A stretch of 64,000 nucleotides of DNA from Eledone cirrhosa (Eukaryota > Mollusca > Cephalopoda > Octopoda > Eledonidae). The stretch spans positions 301,435,786 through 301,499,785 of the forward strand of contig OZ024740.1 in the NCBI GenBank assembly GCA_964016885.1, written 5' to 3'. The notes beneath the pieces are model-generated. The model did no database searches and had not been told where the DNA came from. It saw nothing but the letters and a program-made list of their open reading frames with translations. A program made the position numbers and the translations under genes. Positions 20,842 through 29,145 of this stretch are shown here, one piece after another; position 1 is the first letter of the stretch; each line of letters starts with the position of its first letter.

Positions 20842-22865
20842 TCGGGTAAAATTTCCCGAGATCCATAGACGAGTTCTCTCCAGGGGTCTCTGACCCTCAT
20901 TACGGCTGCCATGTCCTGCGTCTCCAACAGACCAGTGTCTGTTCTTAGGGCATCAACATACGTTAACCTTGGACTTCCGCTTCCAGTGTGTCCATGTAGG
21001 GGCTCCCACAGGAGCACTGAGTGCAATGTCAACTCTGGATGTCGGTGAGCATGTCCAGCTAAGCTCAGTCTCCTCTGTATCGCTTTTGAGCTGACTTTTG
21101 GGAGGCTCCCATACATCTCTGAGTTTTTCATCATCAGTGTATACTGATTAATGTTCAGAGACAACCTCACCATTCTCGTGTAGCACCCATCCACCATCTG
21201 AGTGAGTTTCTTGGTCAGTGTCCAAGTCTCAAACCCGTACAGCAGCACAGATTCCACTACAGCAATGAAGGGGAGGATATTCTGGTCTTTACGAAGGTCC
21301 GACTTCCACACCGATCTCAAGCTGTGGCATGCCGCCCAGGCTTTGCTCTTCCTCTCAACCACATCATCCTCCGTATTCCCAATCTTTGCTCTCAAATACA
21401 GGAAGCCCTCAACCAATTCTAACGGCTTCCCGACTACATTAGTGATCCCCTCTGGCTTCTCAACATTCTCTACCATATATTTTGTGTTAGTCTCATTCAT
21501 TCTCAGCCCCACACTCATCGACACAGTCTCAACCTCCTGCAACAAATCCTCTGCCTCCTTCACTGTATTTGACACCAAAACCATGTGGTCGGCAAATTCA
21601 GCATCTGATACCTTTTTCGCCTTAACTCTCCTGCTCTGAGCCGGTGCTACAGTAAAGCCAGAGTCCGGGTGTTTCTCCAGTGCAAGGCGCATGCAATAGT
21701 CCACTACGATGATAAAAAGGTAGGGAGCCAATGTATCTCCCTGGATCACTCCAGCCAGTATCTCAAAGAACTCTGTCATCCCGTCAGGTGTAATGACTTG
21801 TTCTTTGGTGTTGGTGTAGAGCAGTGATATCAGGTCCACTATCTTCTTAGGGATTCCATAAGCTTGTAGGATCTTCATCAGACAGTGATGGTCCACAGAA
21901 TCAAAGGCCTTCCCAAAGACAAGAAAAGCCATGACCGCAGGAAGGCACTTTGCTCTAGCTCCCTCTAATATCCTCCTCAGTATCAGGATGTGACTGGTGG
22001 TTGATCTTCCCTCTCTGAAGCCGTTCTGGTTGTCCCTGAGCTTCTTCTCCATCTCAGGCTGGATCCTGTTATGAATCATCCTGTTGAGGGTCTTTGCCAC
22101 AATTGACGTCAGTGAGATCCCCATGTAGTTGTTGGTGTTAGAGAGATCTCCCTTCTTTGGCACTGGGACGATGTTACTGATCCTTCACTGATTCGGGGCA
22201 ACTCCTTTCTCCAGGGCCCGGTTACAGAACCCCAGGATGAAATTATCAAAATCACACCTCTTCATCACCTCTGATGCCACTCCATCTTCTGCATGAGCCT
22301 TGCCTTCCTCTCGGGTGAAGGGCTCTGTCTCAATATCCAGTTCCTCAAACAGCCGCCTGATCTCCACAGTGCTCTGGCCTGTGGAGGGTGGCTCTCCTAG
22401 TAGTGTCCTTAAATGGTCTAGCCATTTCCTCTTCCTGTCCTCGGGCCCCATTCCCTGGATCTTACTCGAACACCTTCTCTTCCTCCCTGTGACCTTGTTG
22501 ATGATCATCCAGCTCGCCTTACATCCAGATCTGTCAACCGCTCTCTCCACACTTCTGATCTTCTCTATCAGTGCCTCCTGTCTGACCTCAGTGTAAGCGG
22601 CACATAGCTCTTCCCTCATCACCTCCAAAGTCTCCATCCTCTCCTCCGTAGGATCAGCATAGAATTGGTCCTTGGCAGCCATCAAGTGTTCTCTGGCTGT
22701 ACACACTTTTGGGTTTGCAGTGCTGACGTGCTTCCTTTTGTTCTTTTTCCTCAGCACCTTGGTTTCACTTGCTTCCGCCACTGCATTGGTGAAGTACACG
22801 TACCTCCTCGTCACACTCTCCTCAGTCCATCCAATTTCTGTCTCCTCTGTCTCCCACACAGAGCA
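20841..22865 (-). pseudogene. RTE-like reverse transcriptase region with dead catalytic Asp residues
   Basis: Two open stretches, 22859-22185 and 22163-20841, are in one frame and separated by a TGA (about 22187) where Trp is expected (PNQ-stop-RISNIVPVPKKGDL). RT motifs in order are VPKKGDLSNTNNYMGISLTS, DNQNGFREGRSTTSHI, motif A FLVFGKAFDSVDH, motif B AGVIQGDTLAPYLF and motif C EFADHMVLVS. Motif A normally reads DF.KAFD; its catalytic Asp is Val (codon at 21918-21920). Motif C normally ends ADD; its second Asp is His (21585-21587). The C-terminal HAHRHPELTLHSVLLWEP segment is typical of LINE tails. A frameshift near 22862 separates it from the endonuclease linker. Confidence 0.87.
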
Positions 22866-22869
22866 CTGA

Positions 22870-23940
22870 ACCTGTCCCTCACTTCCACTGTGAACCTCTC
22901 CTGTAGCTTATCATCTTCCTTGAAAGCTCCCCAGTCTTAGATTGCTCTCCGGGGCTGAGCTTTGCTCTTTCTTAAGCTGACGCGGACCTCACTCATAACA
23001 AGCCGTTGGTCACTATCCAGTGTACTGAAATAGTTGTATGGTTCTGTGTTCAGAACACTATTCCGCCACTTTTTCCTCACCAGAATGAAATCAATCTGGG
23101 ACTTGGACAGGTGCATATCTGAGATGTAGGTTCACATCTTCTCCGGATTCTTCCTAAGCCTTAGGTTGGTCGCTATCAAGTTCGCCTCCAGCAGTGTGTC
23201 TCACAGTAGTCATCCATTACGGTTGGTGTTGTTATGGAAGTACCAGCAAGGGTCTTCACTGCCCTCCTTACTCAGATTTGCATTGAAGTCCCCCCAAACA
23301 AGCAGGATGTTGTGTGCTTGAGTGGTGTTGACAGCTCTACACACCTCCTCATGGAACTCTTCCGCACTCACATCACTGTCCCCCTCGGTTGGACTATAGG
23401 CTGAGATGACTGTCAGTCTTGTGTTTCCATTGAAGGTCACGCTCACACTCGCGGGGTGACAGGCACTATTTCCCTCGCCAATAGACTGGTTTTTGTGCTG
23501 AAAACCAAACCCACTCCTCCCACTGCAGTATTTGTCATGTTCCTCACTGCCGATGTGGTGATGAGCTGGCTCCTCTTCCCAATCATCACACTCATCACGG
23601 GCTCATCGTGTAGGATCATGTGTTCTTGGATCGCAAGTATCTGTATACCACTCTCCTCGAACAGATGTCCCAACTCCTCTGTCTTCTCCAGCGTCCGAAT
23701 AGTCCTCACATTCAAAGTGCCCATTTTGATGGCTCTGCTGCAGGACAAAACTGCATTCTTTATATTTGTCTCAGAGACAGCTGATTCATCATCCACTGGC
23801 CCTCTCTGTGGCACTAAGCCAGAAGAGTCATAACGACCAGACTGCTCCTTGACTGTGTAATTACGGGCCGTAACCATAGTGCTGTTAGAACGACTCTCCA
23901 TATTTCTTTTGAATGACTGACAATACCTTACCGGCGCCAC
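22870..23940 (-). pseudogene. RTE-like AP endonuclease region with mutated catalytic His
   Basis: The minus strand reads IKMGTLNVRTIR, ELGHLFEESGIQILAIQEH (about 23720-23630), VGGVGLVFSTK, then after a frameshift near 23447 VTFNGNTRLTVISAYSPTEG, ILLVWGDFNANL (23310-23270), SQIDFILVRKKWRNSV (about 23100-23050) and LDSDQRLVMSEV. The usual SDH of APE-like nucleases is SDQ here (CAA, 23006-23008), which removes the catalytic His. Stops follow GDFNANL at about 23211. The N-terminal 60 residues before MGTLNVRT have no recognised domain. Confidence 0.85.
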
Positions 23941-24168
23941 TCGAATAAGGTAGTTATTTAACCGATAAATGGAGCCCTAACAGGTACTACTACTCCGGGC
24001 CAGAGCAGACCTGGGAGTTATGACAACTAAGGGGTACCTGCACATTCCCCACAGCTCCTGAACTCCCAAACTGGAGCCTTGCCACTGGATGTAGTTTAAT
24101 GTCATACCCAGAACAATATATATATATATATAATATAAGATCAAAAGATGGTTAAAGGAGTTCAATAT

Positions 24169-24237
24169 ATTTTATTATGCGCATTTCAAAAACAAACATC
24201 ATCAAACAATAATATTTGTGTTTTCATCAGATAAAAC
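24169..24237 (-). ncRNA. Type I hammerhead ribozyme motif, PLE 3' end
   Basis: Stem I GUUUUAU/AUAAAAU is seven pairs. CUGAUGA is at 24230-24224. The long stem II has a wobble-rich upper helix (AAAUAUUAUU with GAUGAUGUUU). GAA is followed by stem III AUGC/GCAU with no loop and A as cleavage nucleotide (24176). It is nearly identical to the pair at 52.3-52.5 kb, so these are recent relatives. Confidence 0.82.
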
Positions 24238-24345
24238 AGGAGAACATGATATGAAGGCTAAAAAAACACTTGTTGATAGTGCAGTTTTAAATCAACATAT
24301 GAAAAGTGGTTTTAGATTGATGTGTGATATTGGGAAAAATATTTT

Positions 24346-24760
24346 ATTTAGAGAGGGGGGGAGAGAAAAGGATGAAAAGGGAAGGAGATGAGAGGGAGAG
24401 ATGGGTGATAGAGAGAAAGAGATAGTTTTTATAACTGAGAGGAGATATATTTTATATAGAGGGGTTGAAAACCGTTGGAAGATACTGTATAAATTAAAAA
24501 TTTTGAAAATTAACGAAGGGAGGATATGTGCGAGGAAAAAATATATTATATTTAGGGAGGGGTGGGGGTGGAAAGGATGAAAAAAAGGGGAGGAGATGAG
24601 AGTGAAGGTGGAAAGGGAGAGATGGGTGATAGAGAGAAAGAGATAGTTTTTATAACTGAGAAAAAGATATAATGTTTTAATATAGAGAGGTTGGGAACCG
24701 TTGGAAGATAATGTATAAATTAAAGGAATTTGAAAATTAACGAAGGGAAATTATGTATGG
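24346..24760. repeat. Tandem duplication in PLE 3' region (period about 225-240 bp)
   Basis: GAGATGGGTGATAGAGAGAA, AGAGATAGTTTTTATAACTG, ACCGTTGGAAGAT and AAAATTAACGAAGGGA occur in the same order at about 24398-24516 and 24625-24747. Just after, a 48-bp unit (ATAACGAAGGGAAATTATG...) is repeated twice at about 24738-24831. Confidence 0.82.
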
Positions 24761-25001
24761 AGATAGAGAGAAAAAAATAACGAAGGGAAATTATGTATGG
24801 AGATAGAGAGAAAAAAATAATAATAATTGTGGGTGAATATTCTAACGTCAAAAGGAGAAATGTAGGAATTTTAAAATTAGCAAAGAGAAAAAGTTTATGT
24901 GTAGAAGGATTTGAGAAAAATAATGTGAAGTTAAAGTTTTTATATTGAATTCATATGTATTAATAATGAGTTCGGTGATGGGGAGAAAAAAAAAAATAAT
25001 A

Positions 25002-25430
25002 ATAAATTAAGGATGAAATTGAGATTAAAAAGATTTATGATAGAGAGAAAAAATAATAATGATTGCGGATGAATACTCAAAATGTCAAAAACAAATGTTA
25101 TTGTTTTACGAGGAGATATAATGAGGGTGATGAGTAAACGGGTATTATAGAGTGTATAATGCCCTTTAAAGTAAGGTAGATGGGTATATTTTAAAGAATA
25201 TATGAGTATATATTAAAAAAATATATAATAATAAATTAAGGATGAAATTGAGATTAAAAAGATTTATGATAGAGGGAAAAAATAATAATGATTGCGGATG
25301 AATATTCAAAATGTCAAAAACAAATGTTAATGTTTTACGAGAAGATAGGATGAGGGAAATGAGTAAACGAGTATTATAGAGTGTATAATGCCCTTTAAAG
25401 TAAGGTAGATGGGTATATTTTAAAGAGGTG
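25002..25430. repeat. Tandem duplication in PLE 3' region (period 229 bp)
   Basis: Copy one begins ATAAATTAAGGATGAAATTG at 25002 and copy two at 25231. Both run through TCAAAAACAAATGTTA and GAGTGTATAATGCCCTTTAA with few differences. Confidence 0.88.
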
Positions 25431-25481
25431 TATGTATATGTGCCTTTGAGAAAAGATTCTAAATTGATAAAGAATTGAATA

Positions 25482-25931
25482 TTAACTGTATACTTTGTGA
25501 AAAGTTCTATGGAATTTATGCAGGCAGATGGAAAACAAATCCGAGCGTCTATTTATTATGGATTCTAGGTTAGAGATAATGGTAAATTTTTCATTTAGGC
25601 AGAGATTACAGATTTTAGATAGAGAGCTGTTCAAGTACGAGGATGCAGAAGAAATCTTTTTCCAAAAGATGTTATATTTAATGTTTTTGTCTTTTAAGGA
25701 CCATATGAGTTCTGAGAGAGCAGTGTTAGTTCTTTTAAGTTTGTATTTGAAAGATGAATGATGATTATAGAGACGAGCTTTAAAAGAGGTGGAAGTGGAG
25801 CCAAAATAGGTGAAGGAATTGGTGCTAGTTATAATTTTACATTCATAAATTAAAATTCCTACATTTCTCCTTTTGACGTTAGAATATTCACCCACAATTA
25901 TTATTATTTTTTTCTCTCTATCTCCATACAT
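25482..25931 (-). pseudogene. Penelope-like GIY-YIG endonuclease fragment
   Basis: The open frame encodes GILIYECKI, FTYFGSTSTSFKARLYNHHS (the GIY-YIG core, with YFG in place of YIG), ALSELIWSLKDKNIKYN and KICNLCLNEKFTIISNL, ending HRTFHKVYS at 25482. The domain itself is uninterrupted for about 120 codons, so it is young compared with other copies. The upstream Cys-rich linker and the RT are missing because an inverted duplication begins at about 25862. The apparent first 24 codons come from that inverted 3' sequence. Confidence 0.85.
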
Positions 25932-26017
25932 AATTTCCCTTCGTTATTTTTTTCTCTCTATCTCCATACATAATTTCCCTTCGTTAATTTTCAAATTCCT
26001 TTAATTTATACATTATC

Positions 26018-26985
26018 TTCCATTGGAAGTGATTGGTTGCTTACGGCGAGTGGGTTGGTTGCTAGAAAGTGCAGCCAATATCGCCCAAATTGTGTCTCAA
26101 CATTACGGGAGATTATTAACTATAAATATTTAGAAAAACACAAATTAAAGCAAGTCACAGATATATATGTGTTTGGGCAACCATTCACGATGTGGCTCAA
26201 TGAATAATTAATAAATTAAATAATCAGCGCAAAATACTATAGAGTAAAGCAAGTCCATTGAATTATTTGATAATATATATATACATCATTTCTTCTCCCA
26301 ATTGGCAAAATTAACCACACAAAAAATCATTTAGACTAGGCTATAAGTTTAAAAGGCACCTATGAAGAAACAGTAAATAAATATACTACAGCAGCGTCTT
26401 CGAGGTCAACTGCTATAAAATATCTACCCAGCATTTGAATAGCTCGTGGAAATTAATTAAATATACGGTCAACCATACACAATTAGGTATAAAATTAAAG
26501 TTAGAAATGCTTATACACATACCAGGATTAAATTACTAAATCCCGACCCATGGGTTTCGTTCTCATTTTGAGATATCCTATTAAGGATAAATCTTGAGTT
26601 TCGAACTCTTCAGGGGACAACCTCGCTAGGACAGATTTATTTCTGATGTGGCCCCCGCCAAACACGTATTCAAAATGGCTGAGAACTGTGACGTGACAGC
26701 GGTCAAGTCAGAAAGACTGTGATTGGTTGCTTACGGCGAGTGGGTTGGTTGCTAGAAAGCGCAGCCCAATATCACCCAAATTGTGTCTCAACCTTACGGG
26801 AGATTATTAAATATAAATATTTACACATACACCAATTAAACCAAGTCACAGATATGTATGTGTTTTGGCAACCATTCAGGGTGTGGCTCAATGAAGAATT
26901 AATAAATTAAATAATCAGAGCAAAATACTATAAAGTAAAGCATATCCATAGAATTATTTGATAATATATATATATATACATATAC
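26018..26985. repeat. Tandem repeat unit with hammerhead, about 1.4 copies (period about 693 bp)
   Basis: GTGATTGGTTGCTTACGGCG begins at about 26029 and again at about 26719. Each is followed by GCGAGTGGGTTGGTTGCTAG and a TATAAATATTTA block, then ATAATCAG(C/A)GCAAAATACTAT. Only the first copy is complete. The unit is homologous to the 741-bp units at 50920-52260. A complete hammerhead lies at 26540-26618 on the minus strand. The array sits between two minus-strand PLE fragments. Confidence 0.85.
26540..26618 (-). ncRNA. Type I hammerhead ribozyme with GUC cleavage triplet
   Basis: Stem I GUCCC/GGGAU has five pairs. The core CUGAAGA (26613-26607) fits CUGANGA. Stem II is closed by a perfect GUUC/GAAC and has an inner AUCC/GGAU hairpin. 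GAA is followed by stem III ACCC/GGGU with loop AU, giving cleavage after C at 26545 in a GUC context, the preferred triplet. All core residues are intact. The homologous motifs in the 51-52 kb units have the same layout with different pairs. Confidence 0.86.
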
Positions 26986-27027
26986 ATATAAAGAAGAAAT
27001 TAAAAGATGGTTAAAAATGTTCCATAT

Positions 27028-27095
27028 ATTTTATTATACGCATCTCGAAAACAACCTCATCCTGGGACAAAAATTGTGTTGTCATCAGATAAAAT
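27028..27095 (-). ncRNA. Hammerhead motif with mutated GAA core
   Basis: Stem I AUUUUAU/AUAAAAU and CUGAUGA (27088-27082) are intact. The conserved GAAA reads GAGA (27046-27043), so the invariant A14 is G. Stem III UGCGUAUA-type pairing remains weak. Probably inactive. Confidence 0.6.
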
Positions 27096-27489
27096 AAGAT
27101 AACATGATATGAGGCCTAAAATCACTTGTGAACAATAAAGTGTCCACTCAACATATGACAGAAATATAAGAGAAGAGAAAAATAGGAAAAATGAAGAAAA
27201 GGAAAGAAGAAGGAAAAAGGAAAAAATAAATAGAAGAGAGGAAAATAGAAAGAGAGAAGGAGGAGAGAGAAAGAGAAAGAGAAAGAGAGAGAGAGAGATA
27301 CTTTTGATCGGGAACGTTGTCAAATATGAAAAAAACAGCTGTAAATAACGGCTAAAAAAATAATAAAAATAAATAAATATGAGGTGAATGTGCTAATATT
27401 ACAAATATTAGTGGTCTAGAATATAGAACCTGGGTATATTATTTCATATTGAGTTTGAATACTAAAAATTGGATTAAGAAGTTTAAAAA

Positions 27490-27640
27490 TCTATTAATAA
27501 AATAAAATAAAATAAAATAAAATAAAATAAAATAAAAATTAAATTAAAAATAATTATAATAATTATAAAAAAGGGGGGAGTTTTAAAATAAAATAAAATA
27601 AAATAAAATAAAATAAGATAGATTAGAATAAAAAATAAAA
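27490..27640. repeat. (ATAAA)n pentanucleotide tract
   Basis: Two runs of AAATA/ATAAA at about 27498-27540 and 27584-27615, giving the FYFILF-type frame on the minus strand. Confidence 0.92.
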
Positions 27641-27720
27641 ATAAGAATAGTCTACCTATGTCAAAATTAAACATTACTATTAAAAATGTATATATAGTAT
27701 TTGATTATTATTTTATATCA

Positions 27721-27908
27721 GGGCGGTGAATTGGCAGTATCGGTAGAGGGTTGGGCGCCATGTTTTCTAGCATAGTTACGTCCCTTTACAGTCTGAATTC
27801 AAATCCCACCGAAGTTAACTTTGCCTTTCATCCTTACGGGGTCGATAAAATAAAGTACCAGTAATGTACTGGGTAATTGCTGGTCTTGTGCCTAAAGTAG
27901 AAACAACT
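27721..27908 (+). mobile_element. tRNA-derived SINE, full length
   Basis: Head GGGCGGTGAATTGGCAGTAT, B-box-like AATTCAAATCCCACC, body GGGGTCGATAAAATAAAG, tail GTAGAAACAACTATTTTATATCA. The sequence ATTTTATATCA appears just before (about 27710-27720) and just after (27909-27920), a likely target-site duplication. Confidence 0.95.
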
Positions 27909-28169
27909 ATTTTATATCAACAAGTAAATCAAGGAAATTGCTAGAAATGTTTATAAACGTAGAAAGACATATTAGGTCATAGATTGTTTAAAAAATCTAC
28001 GAAAAATTTACGTCAATAGAGAAAGAAGGTGAAAGGCTTAACAATGCAGAGAAAAGGGGATTAATATATTGTAGAATATAATGAAATATGTGAGAAAAAA
28101 TAGTTTTATTGCTCTACAATGTTACTCATAGTTTTATTGCTCTACAATATTACTCATAGTTTTATTGTT

Positions 28170-28378
28170 TTACAATATTACTCACGTCCTACAAATATAT
28201 ATACACATATATATATGTATGTATGGACTATTTTAGTCCAGAAATAGCCATCGAAATGGCGTGAGCTCTGCGGTCGGTTTAAACTTTTTCCTATTACCCA
28301 CTCTACTACTCTAAGTATTGAGTAATTTGGTGCGTTATGGTCCATCTGGTTCCTTACCACACCTCCTTCGTTATATAT
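28170..28378. repeat. Dispersed repeat shared with 48.0 kb and 33.8 kb
   Basis: Contains AGTCCAGAAATAGCC, a short hairpin near CATCGAAATGG, TTTTTCCTATTACCCACTC, AGTATTGAGTAATTTGG and CTTCGTTATATATA. The same sequence is in reverse orientation at 47980-48065 and partly forward at 33806-33866. It is flanked by (TA)n. Family unknown to me. Confidence 0.72.
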
Positions 28379-28439
28379 ATATATATTAGGTTATGCATAT
28401 GATTACTCTGAATGCAGTAATGGTTAACTACTACACTAT

Positions 28440-28690
28440 ATATATTGTTATACTTGGGGAGGGTCATATTGTTGTAATAATATTTCCAGAAATAATAACA
28501 GAACACACTCACTGTTTGGTTGGTTGTCGCTTCTGCATCTTTTATATCTCTATATTTAATTTATTTAGCAATGAATGTTTATCATTGTTTGACCAGCGGT
28601 TAAAAACACAGATATAAATATTTATATATAGTCTAACAAAGTTCTTTCATCGCACATCTACGACATCATCAGTGGTACTATTATGATGTT
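28440..28690. repeat. Dispersed repeat, second copy
   Basis: Homologous to 4908-5245, but with only ATAAATATTTATATA where that copy carries (TC)n and (TA)n. Ends with a hammerhead-like motif on the minus strand. Confidence 0.75.
28634..28677 (-). ncRNA. Hammerhead-like motif with one extra core U, second copy
   Basis: CUGAUGA-U, stem II GUCGU/GCGAU (five pairs including two G-U) with loop AGAUGU, then GAAA. Stem I UACCA/UGUUA-like is weaker than in the copy at 5196-5241. The stem II differences from that copy keep pairing. Confidence 0.42.
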
Positions 28691-28863
28691 TCCTTCTATT
28701 GTGTTGTATTCTAGTGTTTACGCCAATCAAAGTACCCATGACTATAGCTATGTGGCAAATATAGACAGATGACGAGTAGGTATTCTTCACGCGTCCGTTT
28801 TTTCCAAATTTTCCGTTTCTCCCATATGTCATGTTAATGTATGTACGATATTATTATTGTGGA

Positions 28864-28953
28864 TGTTGACTTTGCCTTTCAACCTTACGGGTCAATAAAG
28901 TACCAGTAATGCACTGTATAATTGCTGGCTTTGTGCCAAACGTAAAAACAATT
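28864..28953 (+). mobile_element. tRNA-derived SINE, 3' half only
   Basis: Starts at GACTTTGCCTTTCAACC and ends AAAAACAATTATTATTG. 5'-truncated. Confidence 0.88.
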
Positions 28954-28960
28954 ATTATTG

Positions 28961-29145
28961 TGGCAGTATCGGTCGAGGGTCGGACACCATGCTTTGCAGC
29001 AGAAAGTTACGGCCCTTTATGATCTGAGTTAAACTCCCGCTAAGGTTAACTTTGCCTTTCATCCTTACGGTGTCGATAACATAAAGTACCAGTAATACAC
29101 TGGTTAATTACTGGCCTTGTGCCAAATGTAAAAACAATTAGTATT
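28961..29145 (+). mobile_element. tRNA-derived SINE
   Basis: Head TGGCAGTATCGGTCGAGGG joined directly to the ATTATTATTG tail of the preceding SINE; the tail here is AAAAACAATTAGTATTG. It lacks the first GGCGGTGGAT bases. Confidence 0.92.

Larger units (their letters stand above)
20841..23945 (-). mobile_element. RTE-like LINE retrotransposon, nearly full length, inactive
   Basis: Minus strand, about 3.1 kb, with an AP endonuclease (about 23830-22980), linker and reverse transcriptase (about 22180-21150) in one original ORF, then a C-terminal tail ending at (TA)n. The single endonuclease-RT ORF and the RT wording (NQNGFREGRSTTSHILILRR, GVIQGDTLAPYLFIIVVDYC) are close in style to RTE-clade LINEs; the clade is from memory of motifs only. 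GC content is clearly higher than in the flanks. No target-site duplication was identified. Confidence 0.85.
24134..26012 (-). mobile_element. Rearranged 3' part of a Penelope-like element
   Basis: Minus strand: GIY-YIG coding part (25931-25482), a purine-rich (on plus) 3' region with internal tandem duplications, and a terminal hammerhead (24169-24237) ending in the same TATAAGATCAAAAGATGG terminus as the PLE at 5436-7882. The 5' side (25845-26012) is not coding but an inverted copy of the element's own 3' region (24706-24866). Confidence 0.82.
27001..27700 (-). mobile_element. Penelope-like element 3' remnant
   Basis: The minus strand ends with the PLE terminus (TTAAAAGATGGTTAAAAATG at 27000) and a hammerhead with one core mutation, preceded by a pyrimidine-rich 3' region similar to the other PLE copies (CTCTTCTATTTATTTTTTCC type sequence). 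No endonuclease sequence is left. Confidence 0.65.

Noticed and set aside
21202..21639. Plus-strand frames inside the RTE-like LINE (also 22300-22940 and 23456-23833)
   Set aside because: Antisense shadows of the minus-strand LINE ORF.
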